Source of the DNA: Streptomyces sp. NBC_01353
GTDB lineage: Bacteria; Actinomycetota; Actinomycetes; Streptomycetales; Streptomycetaceae
Reading direction: 5' to 3'
Assembly: GCF_036237275.1 (NCBI RefSeq)
Contig: NZ_CP108352.1
Coordinates: 7,068,001-7,132,000 of the forward strand
DNA: 64,000 nucleotides
The first letter of the stretch is position 1. Every line of letters begins with the position of its first letter. Below the pieces are notes generated by a model. The model was not told the DNA's origin, searched no databases, and worked only from the letters and a program-made list of their open reading frames with translations. This document shows positions 1-8,502 of the stretch, one piece after another. The position numbers and the translations under genes were made by a program.

Positions 1-912
1 GTCAACGGGCGGCTCGTCCCGCTCGAGTCGACCCTCGACAACGGCGACCTGGTCGAGGTCTTCACCTCCAAGGCCGCCGGCGCCGGGCCGTCCCGCGACT
101 GGCTGGGCTTCGTCAAGTCCCCGCGGGCCCGCAACAAGATCCGCGCATGGTTCTCCAAAGAGCGCCGCGAGGAGGCGATCGAGCAGGGCAAGGACGCGAT
201 CGCGCGGGCCATGCGTAAGCAGAACCTGCCGATCCAGCGCATCCTGACCGGCGACTCGCTCGTCACGCTCGCCCACGAGATGCGCTACAGCGACATCTCC
301 TCGCTGTACGCGGCGATCGGCGAGGGCCATGTCACGGCCCAGTCCATCGTCCAGAAGCTGGTGCAGGCCCTCGGTGGCGAAGAGGCGGCCAACGAGGACC
401 TCGTCGAGACCGCCCCGCCCACGCGCGGCCGCGCCAAGCGCCGCTCCAGCGCCGACCCCGGTGTCGTCGTCAAGGGTGTCGAGGACGTCTGGGTCAAGCT
501 GGCCCGATGCTGTACGCCCGTACCCGGCGACCCGATCATCGGCTTCGTCACCCGCGGCAGTGGCGTATCGGTTCACCGCAGCGACTGCGTCAACGTCGAC
601 TCGCTCTCCCGCGAGCCCGAGCGCATCCTCGAGGTCGAGTGGGCGCCCACCCAGTCCTCGGTGTTCCTGGTCGCCATCCAGGTCGAGGCACTCGACCGCT
701 CCAGGCTGCTGTCGGACGTCACACGGGTCCTGTCGGACCAGCACGTCAACATCCTGTCGGCGGCCGTCCAGACCTCCCGCGACCGGGTGGCCACCTCACG
801 CTTCACCTTCGAGATGGGCGACCCGAAGCACCTCGGACATGTCCTGAAGGCCGTCCGCGGCGTGGAGGGCGTCTACGACGTCTACCGCGTCACCTCGGCC
901 CGCAGGCCGTAA
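1..912 (+). CDS. relA: RelA/SpoT-family (p)ppGpp synthetase, C-terminal part (5' end outside window)
   Basis: The reading frame is open from base 1, so only the last 303 residues of the bifunctional stringent-response enzyme are present. Visible are the end of the TGS domain, a helical segment rich in Arg/Lys, a zinc-finger-type region with adjacent cysteines at about residues 170-171 (motif RCCTPVPGD) and a later HRSDC, and a C-terminal ACT domain from about residue 225. The synthetase and hydrolase domains are upstream of the window. In known Rel enzymes these C-terminal domains contact the ribosome and regulate the catalytic half. The ATG at 211 is internal. A strong inverted repeat follows the stop codon. 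Confidence 0.93.
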   Translation, partial: VNGRLVPLESTLDNGDLVEVFTSKAAGAGPSRDWLGFVKSPRARNKIRAWFSKERREEAIEQGKDAIARAMRKQNLPIQRILTGDSLVTLAHEMRYSDISSLYAAIGEGHVTAQSIVQKLVQALGGEEAANEDLVETAPPTRGRAKRRSSADPGVVVKGVEDVWVKLARCCTPVPGDPIIGFVTRGSGVSVHRSDCVNVDSLSREPERILEVEWAPTQSSVFLVAIQVEALDRSRLLSDVTRVLSDQHVNILSAAVQTSRDRVATSRFTFEMGDPKHLGHVLKAVRGVEGVYDVYRVTSARRP

Positions 913-932
913 CGCGGACATACGAGATGCGA

Positions 933-971
933 GAAGGGCCCCGGCACCTGTCACAGGTACCGGGGCCCTTC
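933..971. terminator. Inverted repeat between convergent relA and DUF349 gene
   Basis: A long GC-rich hairpin with arms GAAGGGCCCCGG and CCGGGGCCCTTC plus an inner ACCTGT/ACAGGT stem lies between two convergent genes. It probably ends transcription from both sides. There is no long T tract, as is usual for Streptomyces hairpins. Confidence 0.75.
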
Positions 972-986
972 CCGTACGACCGGCTG

Positions 987-2216
987 TCAGCCGCCGAACT
1001 CCTGCAGACCCTTGAGCGCCTGGTCCAGGAGCGCCTGGCGGCCCTCCAGCTCACGGCCCAGCTTGTCGGCCTTGGCGTCGTTGCCCGCCGCGCGGGCCGC
1101 GTCGATCTGCTTCTGCAGCTTGTCGACCGCGTCCTGCAGCTGGCCCGTCAGACCCGCGGCACGCGCGCGTGCCTCCGGGTTGGTCCGGCGCCACTCCGAC
1201 TCCTCGGCCTCCTGCAGCGCCCGCTCCACCGCGTGCATCCGGCCCTCGACCTTCGGGCGGGCGTCGCGCGGCACGTGGCCGATGGCCTCCCAGCGCTCGT
1301 TGATGGAGCGGAAGGCCGCACGGGCCGCCTTCAGATCCGCCACGGGCACCAGCTTCTCGGCCTCGACCGCGAGCTCCTCCTTCAGCTTGAGGTTCTCGGT
1401 CTGCTCCGCGTCCCGCTCGGCGAAGACATCGCCGCGCGCCGCGAAGAACACGTCCTGGGCGCCGCGGAAGCGGTTCCACAGGTCGTCCTCGTGCTCGCGC
1501 TGGGCGCGGCCCACCGCCTTCCACTCCGCCATCAGCTCGCGGTAGCGGGCGGCCGTGCCACCCCAGTCCGTGGAGTTGGAGAGCGACTCGGCCTCCGCGA
1601 CCAGCTTCTCCTTGGCCTTGCGGGCCTCCTCGCGCTGCGCGTCCAGCGAGGCGAAGTGCGCCTTGCGGCGCTTGGAGAACGCCGAGCGGGCGTGCGAGAA
1701 GCGGTGCCACAGCTCGTCGTCCGACTTCCGGTCCAGCCGCGGCAGGCCCTTCCAGGTGTCCACGAGCGCGCGCAGCCGCTCACCGGCGGCCCGCCACTGC
1801 TCGCTCTGCGCCAGCTCCTCGGCCTCCTTGACCAGAGCCTCCTTGGCGCCCCGCGCCTCGTCGGTCTGCTTGGCCTTCTGGACCTTGCGCTCCTCGCGGC
1901 GCGACTCCACCGTCTCGACCAGCTTGTCGAGACGGGTGGTCAGCGCGGCGAGGTCACCCACGGCGTGATGCTCGTCGACCTGCTGCCGGATGTGGTCGAT
2001 CGCGGCAGTGGCGTCCTTCGCCGAGAGGTCGGTGGTCTTCACCCTCTTCTCGAGGAGGCCGATCTCGACAACCAAGCCCTCGTACTTGCGCTCGAAGTAG
2101 GCCAGTGCCTCCTCGGGAGTGCCGGCCTGCCACGATCCGACGACCTTCTCGCCCTCGGCAGTACGCACGTACACGGTGCCCGTCTCGTCGACGCGGCCCC
2201 ACGGGTCGCTGCTCAC
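987..2216 (-). CDS. DUF349 domain-containing coiled-coil protein
   Basis: A 409-residue soluble protein, rich in Ala, Glu, Lys and Arg, with several repeats of the DUF349 type (W..W/F..A R motifs such as WRAAGERLRALVDTWKGLP and the DELWHRFSHARSAFSKRR stretch). These predict a chain of helical bundles or coiled coils. The N-terminus carries a short segment (WGRVDETGTVYVR) common to actinobacterial members. It is convergent with relA and shares its terminator. The molecular function of the family is not established. No signal peptide or membrane segment is seen. Confidence 0.85.
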   Translation of the reverse strand: MSSDPWGRVDETGTVYVRTAEGEKVVGSWQAGTPEEALAYFERKYEGLVVEIGLLEKRVKTTDLSAKDATAAIDHIRQQVDEHHAVGDLAALTTRLDKLVETVESRREERKVQKAKQTDEARGAKEALVKEAEELAQSEQWRAAGERLRALVDTWKGLPRLDRKSDDELWHRFSHARSAFSKRRKAHFASLDAQREEARKAKEKLVAEAESLSNSTDWGGTAARYRELMAEWKAVGRAQREHEDDLWNRFRGAQDVFFAARGDVFAERDAEQTENLKLKEELAVEAEKLVPVADLKAARAAFRSINERWEAIGHVPRDARPKVEGRMHAVERALQEAEESEWRRTNPEARARAAGLTGQLQDAVDKLQKQIDAARAAGNDAKADKLGRELEGRQALLDQALKGLQEFGG

Positions 2217-2403
2217 AGCGCCTCCTCCACATGATGCCGCTGAGGGGGTTGTGCCCCCTGGGCATCGTCCACAGTTTCCCGGCGGGCCTCGCCCGCCCTC
2301 AACAACGCGGATACAGGACCGCGCTGCACAACGCCAATCTAGGCGACCGGCCGCCCGGCTGTCCGCACTCAGCGCGACCGAAATTCAACGGTCACGCCGT
2401 GCG

Positions 2404-3192
2404 TCACTTCTTGGCGACCGTGGCCTTCTCGATGGTGACGGGCTTCTTCGGCGCGCCGTCCTTGGCGCCACCCTCGACCCCGGCCTTCGCGACCTCCTGG
2501 ACGGCCTTCAGGCCCGCCGCGTCGATCTTCCCGAAGGGCGTGTAGCTCGGCGGCAGCTTCGTGTCCTTGTAGACGAGGAAGAACTGGCTGCCGCCCGTGC
2601 CCGGCTGACCGGTGTTGGCCATCGCCACCGTTCCGGCCGGGAACGTCACCGAACCGTTCGCGCCGGCCTTGCCGAGGGAGTCCAGGTTCTCGTCCGGGAT
2701 GGTGTAGCCCGGGCCGCCGGTGCCGTCGCCCTTCGGGTCGCCGCACTGGAGGACGAAGATGCCGTCGGTGGTGAGCCGGTGGCACTTCGTTCCGTCGAAG
2801 TACTTCTTGTCGGCCAGGTGCTTGAAGGAATTCACCGTCCGCGGAGTCTTCGCCGCGTCCATGGCGATGGAGATGTCGCCCTCGTTCGTCTTCAGGGCCA
2901 TCGTGTACGTGGCCTTCTTGTCGACGGTCATCGCAGGCTCGGGCGTCGTCGACTCGCTCGCCGTGGGCGTCGGGGCGTCGCTCGCCGCGGCGTCGTCGGA
3001 GCCCTTCCTGCCGCCGTCGGTCAGCGCCACCGAGGCGTACACGGCACCACCCGCGGCCAGCACCACGGCCAGCGAGGCGGCGATGACGGTGTTCCGGCGC
3101 CTGGCCTTCAGCCGCGCATCCTGCCGTCGCTGCTGCTGCCGTACGAACTTCTCCCTGGCGAGCTGCCGCCGCCGCTGATCGCTGCTGACCAC
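2404..3192 (-). CDS. Membrane-anchored peptidyl-prolyl cis-trans isomerase (cyclophilin type)
   Basis: Encodes 262 residues from a GTG at 3192 that has an AAGGAG ribosome site 8 nt upstream; the longer frame to 3333 lacks such a site. The protein has a very basic cytoplasmic N-terminus, one membrane segment at about residues 34-55, an acidic/Ser/Thr/Pro linker, and a cyclophilin domain from about residue 95 to the end, with CHRLTTDGIFVLQCGD and GSQFFLVYKD motifs. It probably accelerates proline isomerisation of exported proteins at the outer membrane face. The usual YHR of cyclophilins is CHR here, and a second cysteine lies 12 residues on. It is divergent from the metallo-hydrolase gene. Confidence 0.88.
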   Translation of the reverse strand: MVSSDQRRRQLAREKFVRQQQRRQDARLKARRRNTVIAASLAVVLAAGGAVYASVALTDGGRKGSDDAAASDAPTPTASESTTPEPAMTVDKKATYTMALKTNEGDISIAMDAAKTPRTVNSFKHLADKKYFDGTKCHRLTTDGIFVLQCGDPKGDGTGGPGYTIPDENLDSLGKAGANGSVTFPAGTVAMANTGQPGTGGSQFFLVYKDTKLPPSYTPFGKIDAAGLKAVQEVAKAGVEGGAKDGAPKKPVTIEKATVAKK

Positions 3193-3345
3193 CGGATCTG
3201 CTCCTTGTCGCTCGTGCGTTCCTGCCCTGGCCGGGTGTGCCCGTACCGTATACGGGTTGGCTGTGGAATACGCAGCGCCGGTAGGCTCTGATCTGCCGCT
3301 TCCGCTCCGCCGCACCTCTGTGCCGGACGACATTTAAGGACGATC

Positions 3346-4053
3346 GTGCTGATTGCCGGGTTCCCCGCCGGGGCCTGGGGGACCAACTGCTATCTGGTCG
3401 CCCCCGCCGCAGGCGAGGAGTGCGTGATCATCGACCCGGGCCACCAGGCCGCCCAGGGAGTCGAGGAGACGCTCAAGAAGCATCGGCTCAAGCCCGTCGC
3501 GGTGGTCCTCACCCATGGCCACATCGACCACGTCGCCTCCGTCGTCCCGGTCTGTGGCGCCCATGACGTACCCGCGTGGATCCACCCCTCCGACCGGTAC
3601 ATGATGAGCGACCCGGAGAAGGCCCTCGGCCGCTCCATCGGGATGCCGCTCATGGGCGAACTGACCGTGGGCGAGCCGGACGACGTGCGCGAGCTCACCG
3701 ACGGCGCGAAGCTGGACCTCGCCGGACTGGAGTTCTCCGTCGCCCATGCGCCCGGTCATACCAAGGGGTCGGTGACGTTCCAGATGCCGCAGACCACGGA
3801 GATCCCCTCCGTGTTCTTCTCCGGTGATCTGCTCTTCGCCGGCTCCATCGGACGCACCGACCTGCCCGGCGGTGACATGGACGAGATGCTCGAATCGCTG
3901 GCCCGCGTGTGCCTGCCGCTCGACAACTCGACCGTGGTGCTGTCGGGACACGGTCCCCAGACGACCATCGGCCAGGAGCGCGCCACCAACCCGTACCTGC
4001 GGGACGTGGCGGCCGGCCTCGGGAGCGCGAAGGCTCCCCGACGAGGAATGTGA
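3346..4053 (+). CDS. Metallo-beta-lactamase-fold hydrolase (glyoxalase II-like)
   Basis: A 235-residue protein starting at GTG 3346. The zinc motif THGHIDH is at residues 56-62, with further ligands in the [17 protein letters not shown] and LSGHGPQT motifs. The pattern fits the glyoxalase II/hydroxyacylglutathione hydrolase branch. It sits directly before hisS with an 11-nt gap, an arrangement common in Streptomyces, so the two are probably co-transcribed. The physiological substrate is unknown. Streptomyces use mycothiol rather than glutathione, so a thiol-ester of another thiol is possible. Confidence 0.88.
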   Translation: MLIAGFPAGAWGTNCYLVAPAAGEECVIIDPGHQAAQGVEETLKKHRLKPVAVVLTHGHIDHVASVVPVCGAHDVPAWIHPSDRYMMSDPEKALGRSIGMPLMGELTVGEPDDVRELTDGAKLDLAGLEFSVAHAPGHTKGSVTFQMPQTTEIPSVFFSGDLLFAGSIGRTDLPGGDMDEMLESLARVCLPLDNSTVVLSGHGPQTTIGQERATNPYLRDVAAGLGSAKAPRRGM

Positions 4054-4063
4054 CGAGACTTTC

Positions 4064-5326
4064 GTGAGCACCTTCAAGGCCCCCAAGGGCACGTACGACC
4101 TGATCCCGCCGTACTCCGCGAAGTACCTGGCGGTGCGTGACGCCATCTCCGGACCGCTGCGGAAGTCCGGCTACGGCTACATCGAGACGCCCGGCTTCGA
4201 GGACGTCAACCTCTTCGCGCGCGGTGTCGGCGAGTCCACCGACATCGTCACCAAGGAGATGTACACCCTCACGACCAAGGGCGGCTCCGAGCTGGCGCTG
4301 CGTCCCGAGGGCACCGCCTCCGTCCTGCGCGCTGCCCTGGAGGCCAGCCTGCACAAGCAGGGCAACCTGCCGGTCAAGCTCTGGTACTCCGGCTCGTACT
4401 ACCGCTATGAGCGCCCCCAGAAGGGCCGCTACAGGCACTTCTCCCAGGTCGGTGCCGAGGCGATCGGCGCCGAGGACCCGGCGCTCGACGCCGAGCTGAT
4501 CATCCTGGCCGACGACGCGTACCGCTCGCTGGGCCTGCGGAACTTCCGCATCCTGCTGAACTCGCTCGGCGACAAGGAGTGCCGCCCCGTCTACCGGGAG
4601 GCGCTCCAGGGCTTCCTGCGCGGTCTCGACCTCGACGAGGACACGCTCCGCCGGGCCGATATCAACCCGCTGCGCGTCCTCGACGACAAGCGCGAGTCGG
4701 TGCAGAAGCAGCTGGTCGGCGCGCCGCTCCTGCGCGACTATCTGTGCGACGCGTGCAAGGCGTACCACGAGGAGGTGCGCGCGCTGATCACCGCGGCGGG
4801 CGTGGCCTTCGAGGACGACGCCAAGCTGGTGCGCGGCCTGGACTACTACACGCGGACCACGTTCGAGTTCGTCCACGACGGCCTGGGCTCGCAGTCCGCG
4901 GTCGGCGGCGGTGGTCGCTACGACGGCCTTTCCGAGATGATCGGCGGCCCGGCGCTTCCGTCGGTCGGCTGGGCGCTCGGCGTGGACCGGACCGTGCTGG
5001 CCCTGGAGGCGGAGGGCGTCGCGTTGGACATCCCGGCGACCACCAGCGTCTTCGCCGTCGCGCTCGGCGAGGAGGCGCGTCGGCTGCTGTTCGCCAAGGT
5101 CACCGAGCTCCGCAAGGCGGGCGTCGCGGCGGACTTCGCGTTTGGCGGCAAGGGCCTCAAGGGCGCGATGAAGGACGCGAACCGCTCGGGCGCGCGCTTC
5201 ACCCTGGTCGCCGGCGAGCGCGATCTGGCCGAGGGCGTCGTCCAGTTGAAGGACATGGACTCCGGCGAGCAGGAGCCGGTGACCCTGGACGAGCTGGTCG
5301 ACGCCGTCCGCGCGAAGCTGGCCTGA
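4064..5326 (+). CDS. hisS: Histidyl-tRNA synthetase
   Basis: Class II aminoacyl-tRNA synthetase of 420 residues (GTG start), close to the family length. Visible motifs include the [10 protein letters not shown]-terminus, [11 protein letters not shown] (motif 2 area), the [16 protein letters not shown] loop, the histidine-specific [15 protein letters not shown] motif, and GGGGRYDGL with the C-terminal anticodon-binding domain. It charges tRNA-His in the cytoplasm. The frame upstream of GTG 4064 overlaps the hydrolase gene and was rejected as a start. A strong hairpin follows the stop. Confidence 0.96.
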   Translation: MSTFKAPKGTYDLIPPYSAKYLAVRDAISGPLRKSGYGYIETPGFEDVNLFARGVGESTDIVTKEMYTLTTKGGSELALRPEGTASVLRAALEASLHKQGNLPVKLWYSGSYYRYERPQKGRYRHFSQVGAEAIGAEDPALDAELIILADDAYRSLGLRNFRILLNSLGDKECRPVYREALQGFLRGLDLDEDTLRRADINPLRVLDDKRESVQKQLVGAPLLRDYLCDACKAYHEEVRALITAAGVAFEDDAKLVRGLDYYTRTTFEFVHDGLGSQSAVGGGGRYDGLSEMIGGPALPSVGWALGVDRTVLALEAEGVALDIPATTSVFAVALGEEARRLLFAKVTELRKAGVAADFAFGGKGLKGAMKDANRSGARFTLVAGERDLAEGVVQLKDMDSGEQEPVTLDELVDAVRAKLA

Positions 5327-5338
5327 CCCGAGGCGTCA

Positions 5339-5389
5339 GGACGACCGGGGCCCGGAGACCGCTCCTCGCGGCCCGGGCCCCGGTCGTCC
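5339..5389 (+). terminator. Hairpin after hisS
   Basis: Arms GGACGACCGGGGCCCGG and its exact complement flank a 17-nt loop just after the hisS stop codon. It is followed by a short T-containing stretch and is likely the terminator of the hydrolase-hisS unit. Confidence 0.75.
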
Positions 5390-5471
5390 TTATGTCCACC
5401 GAACGGTGGACAGTGGGCTTGGTGCGGCAGAATGACCATGCCCAGAAGCCCGCGAGTGATGGATCGGGGAT

Positions 5472-6083
5472 ATGACAGACGCAGCGGTTGACGACGCGAC
5501 GCGCGGCACGATCGGCGCGAGCCGCGCTTTGGCCTGGCTGCTGGTGATCACCGGTGCCGCGGGCCTGCTCGCCGCCTGGGTCATCACGATCGACAAGTTC
5601 AAGCTCCTCGAGGACCCGAACTTCACCCCGGGCTGCAGCCTCAACCCGATCGTCTCCTGCGGCAACATCATGAAGAGCGAGCAGGCCTCGGTCTTCGGCT
5701 TCCCGAACCCGATGCTGGGCCTCGTCACCTACGGGATGGTCATCGCGATCGGCGTCGCCCTCCTCGCGGGCGCCCGCTACCGCCGCTGGTACTGGCTCGG
5801 CCTGAACGCGGGCACGCTGTTCGGCGTCGGGTTCTGCACCTGGCTGATGCACCAGTCGCTGTACGAGATCAACGCGCTCTGCCTCTGGTGCTGCCTGGCC
5901 TGGGTCGCCACCATCGTCATGTTCTGGTACGTGACCTCGCACAACGTCCGCAGCGGCGTGCTTCCCGCACCTCGGGGCCTGCGGACCTTCTTCGACGAGT
6001 TCACCTGGGTGCTGCCGGTGCTGCACATCGGGATCATCGGGATGCTGATCCTTACGCGCTGGTGGGACTTCTGGACCTCCTGA
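5472..6083 (+). CDS. Vitamin K epoxide reductase (VKOR) family membrane protein
   Basis: A 203-residue protein with about five membrane helices. It has the paired-cysteine signature of bacterial VKOR: CSLNPIVSC in the first loop and CLWC in a later helix, plus a helix starting GFPNPMLG. Bacterial VKORs reoxidise DsbA-like thioredoxins with quinone, so this protein probably supports extracytoplasmic disulfide formation. No DsbA partner lies beside it. The gene has its own gap upstream after the hisS terminator and is followed by rarA in the same direction. Confidence 0.9.
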   Translation: MTDAAVDDATRGTIGASRALAWLLVITGAAGLLAAWVITIDKFKLLEDPNFTPGCSLNPIVSCGNIMKSEQASVFGFPNPMLGLVTYGMVIAIGVALLAGARYRRWYWLGLNAGTLFGVGFCTWLMHQSLYEINALCLWCCLAWVATIVMFWYVTSHNVRSGVLPAPRGLRTFFDEFTWVLPVLHIGIIGMLILTRWWDFWTS

Positions 6084-6127
6084 CCGGCCGGGCTGGACTG
6101 TCGGTGGCGTGACCTAGGCTTCATGAC

Positions 6128-7480
6128 GTGGAGCCCGACCTCTTTACCGCAGCCGCCGAAGAACGCCAGGAGAAGGACCCGTCCGCCAGCCCCCTGGCCG
6201 TACGGATGCGTCCGCGCACCCTGGACGAAGTCCTCGGCCAGCAGCATCTGCTCAAGCCGGGATCGCCCCTGCGGCGGCTGGTGGGGGAGGGCGGCGGAGG
6301 CCCGGCGGGGGCCTCGTCCGTGATCCTCTGGGGACCGCCCGGCATCGGGAAGACGACCCTCGCGTACGTCGTCTCCAAGGCGACCAACAAGCGCTTCGTG
6401 GAGCTCTCCGCGATCACCGCGGGCGTCAAGGAGGTCCGCGCCGTCATCGAGGGAGCCCGGCGGGCCGCCGGCGGCTTCGGCAAGGAGACCGTCCTCTTCC
6501 TCGACGAGATCCACCGCTTCTCCAAGGCCCAGCAGGACTCGCTCCTCCCGGCGGTGGAGAACCGCTGGGTGACGCTGATCGCGGCGACGACGGAGAACCC
6601 GTACTTCTCGATCATCTCCCCGCTGCTCTCCCGCTCCCTGCTGCTCACGCTGGAGTCGCTCACCGACGACGACCTGCGCGACCTGCTGAAGCGGGCCCTC
6701 ACCGAGGACCGTGGGCTCGGCGGGGCGGTCACCCTGCCCGAGGACGCCGAGGCGCATCTGCTGCGGATCGCCGGCGGCGACGCGCGGCGCGCGCTGACCG
6801 CTCTGGAGGCGGCCGCGGGCTCGGCCATCGCCAAGGGCGAGCCGGAGATCACACTCCAGACGGTCGAGGAGACCGTCGACCGGGCGGCGGTGAAGTACGA
6901 CCGGGACGGCGACCAGCACTACGACGTGGCCAGCGCGCTCATCAAGTCCATCCGGGGCTCGGACGTGGACGCGGCGCTGCACTATCTGGCCCGGATGATC
7001 GAGGCGGGGGAGGACCCCCGGTTCATCGCCCGCCGTCTGATGATCTCGGCGAGCGAGGACATCGGCCTGGCCGACCCGACGGCTCTGCCGACGGCGGTCG
7101 CGGCCGCGCAGGCGGTCGCCATGATCGGCTTCCCCGAGGCGGCGCTGACCCTGAGTCACGCCACGATCGCCCTGGCCCTGGCCCCGAAGTCGAACGCGGC
7201 GACGACCGCGATCTTCGCGGCCCAGGCGGACGTACGGAACGGTCTGGCGGGCCCGGTCCCCGCGCATCTGCGCGACGGCCACTACAAGGGCGCGGCCAAG
7301 CTGGGCCACGCCCAGGGGTACGTCTACCCGCACGACGTCCCGGGCGGCATCGCGGCCCAGCAGTACGCACCGGACGAGGTCCACGGCAAGCGCTACTACG
7401 AACCGACCCGCTACGGCGCGGAGGCGCGGTACGCGGACGTGGTGGAGAAGGTACGGGAGCGGCTGCGCGGCGACGGCTGA
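6128..7480 (+). CDS. rarA: Replication-associated recombination protein A (RarA/MgsA), AAA+ ATPase
   Basis: A 450-residue AAA+ protein (GTG start) with Walker [10 protein letters not shown], Walker [10 protein letters not shown], sensor 1 [10 protein letters not shown] and the MgsA C-terminal tetramerisation region ([16 protein letters not shown], and the [14 protein letters not shown] segment). The length agrees with the family. RarA acts at stalled replication forks. Only 44 nt separate it from the VKOR gene. A TAGGCT hexamer just upstream of the start could be a -10 element giving a nearly leaderless mRNA; this is inferred from position only. Confidence 0.94.
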   Translation: MEPDLFTAAAEERQEKDPSASPLAVRMRPRTLDEVLGQQHLLKPGSPLRRLVGEGGGGPAGASSVILWGPPGIGKTTLAYVVSKATNKRFVELSAITAGVKEVRAVIEGARRAAGGFGKETVLFLDEIHRFSKAQQDSLLPAVENRWVTLIAATTENPYFSIISPLLSRSLLLTLESLTDDDLRDLLKRALTEDRGLGGAVTLPEDAEAHLLRIAGGDARRALTALEAAAGSAIAKGEPEITLQTVEETVDRAAVKYDRDGDQHYDVASALIKSIRGSDVDAALHYLARMIEAGEDPRFIARRLMISASEDIGLADPTALPTAVAAAQAVAMIGFPEAALTLSHATIALALAPKSNAATTAIFAAQADVRNGLAGPVPAHLRDGHYKGAAKLGHAQGYVYPHDVPGGIAAQQYAPDEVHGKRYYEPTRYGAEARYADVVEKVRERLRGDG

Positions 7481-7834
7481 CGGCAGGACCCGGGCGCGTG
7501 CACGAGCCCCCGGACGACCCGGTACACTCGTGCGGAGTGCTGCGTCCCGTGTCCGGCTTCGGTCGGCGCCACCAGAACGGGACAGGCAGCCGGAGCCCCG
7601 CCTCAGGCGGGATCTCCAGGAGTGTCGCGCACCTTCGAAGGTGTCGCGGGCAACCCATCACCTCCCCGGATCCCGGGACCAGGCGATGGGCCGTTCGCGT
7701 GCTGCACGTATGTGCCCAGACCAGGGAGCGGCTGCCCGGTAGGTCCTCACGGACCGTACGGGTTTCCCCGGCTGCGGATGCGACCTCCTCTAACCCTGGT
7801 GAAGCCGTATTCGTACAGATAGAGAGGTTGGTTC
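7481..7834 (+). promoter_or_regulatory. Long structured 5' leader of rpsD
   Basis: A 354-nt non-coding stretch. A TACACT hexamer at 7523-7528 is a plausible -10 element, which would give a leader of about 300 nt. It contains several compact stem-loops: CCCGCC-TCA-GGCGGG at 7597-7611, the perfect palindrome CACCTTCGAAGGTG at 7630-7643 flanked by two GTGTCGCG copies, and CCCGG-ATC-CCGGG at 7665-7677. AGAGAGG at 7820-7826 serves as ribosome site. S4 autoregulates its own mRNA in several bacteria, so this may be an autoregulatory leader. No known S4 leader class is claimed. Confidence 0.5.
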
Positions 7835-8449
7835 ATGCCGAACCAGTCCCGTCCCAAGGTCAAGAAGTCGCGTGCCCTCGGCATCGCGCTGACCCCGAAG
7901 GCCGTCAAGTACTTCGAGGCCCGCCCCTACCCGCCGGGCGAGCACGGCCGTGGTCGCAAGCAGAACTCGGACTACAAGGTCCGTCTGCTCGAGAAGCAGC
8001 GCCTGCGCGCCCAGTACGACATCAGCGAGCGCCAGATGGCGCGCGCCTACGACCGTGCCAAGAAGGCCGAGGGCAAGACGGGCGAGGCGCTGGTCGTCGA
8101 GCTCGAGCGTCGCCTCGACGCCCTGGTCCTGCGTTCGGGCATCGCCCGCACCATCTACCAGGCCCGCCAGATGGTCGTGCACGGTCACATCCAGGTCAAC
8201 GGTGGCAAGGTCGACAAGCCGTCGTTCCGTGTCCGTCCCGACGACGTCGTGATGGTCCGCGAGCGCAGCCGCACCAAGCCGCTGTTCGAGGTTGCCCGTG
8301 CCGGTGGCTTCGCCGCCGACGGTGAGACCCCGCGCTACCTGCAGGTCAACCTGGCGGCCCTGGCCTTCCGCCTCGACCGCGACCCGAACCGCAAGGAAAT
8401 CCCGGTCATCTGCGACGAGCAGCTGGTCGTCGAGTACTACGCCCGCTGA
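7835..8449 (+). CDS. rpsD: 30S ribosomal protein S4
   Basis: A 204-residue ribosomal protein with the S4 N-terminal domain ([16 protein letters not shown]) and an S4 RNA-binding domain ([28 protein letters not shown]). The N-terminal zinc-binding cysteine cluster of C+ type S4 is absent, so this is the zinc-independent form. It stands as a single gene outside the alpha operon. S4 nucleates assembly of the 30S body. The ATG at 7835 has an AGAGAGG site upstream. Its codon use is highly biased, as expected for strong expression. Confidence 0.97.
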   Translation: MPNQSRPKVKKSRALGIALTPKAVKYFEARPYPPGEHGRGRKQNSDYKVRLLEKQRLRAQYDISERQMARAYDRAKKAEGKTGEALVVELERRLDALVLRSGIARTIYQARQMVVHGHIQVNGGKVDKPSFRVRPDDVVMVRERSRTKPLFEVARAGGFAADGETPRYLQVNLAALAFRLDRDPNRKEIPVICDEQLVVEYYAR

Positions 8450-8502
8450 TTCAGCTGCCGTAGTACCACCCCCGCGGTGTTCAGCCCGCCGCTTCCCCGC
8501 CC

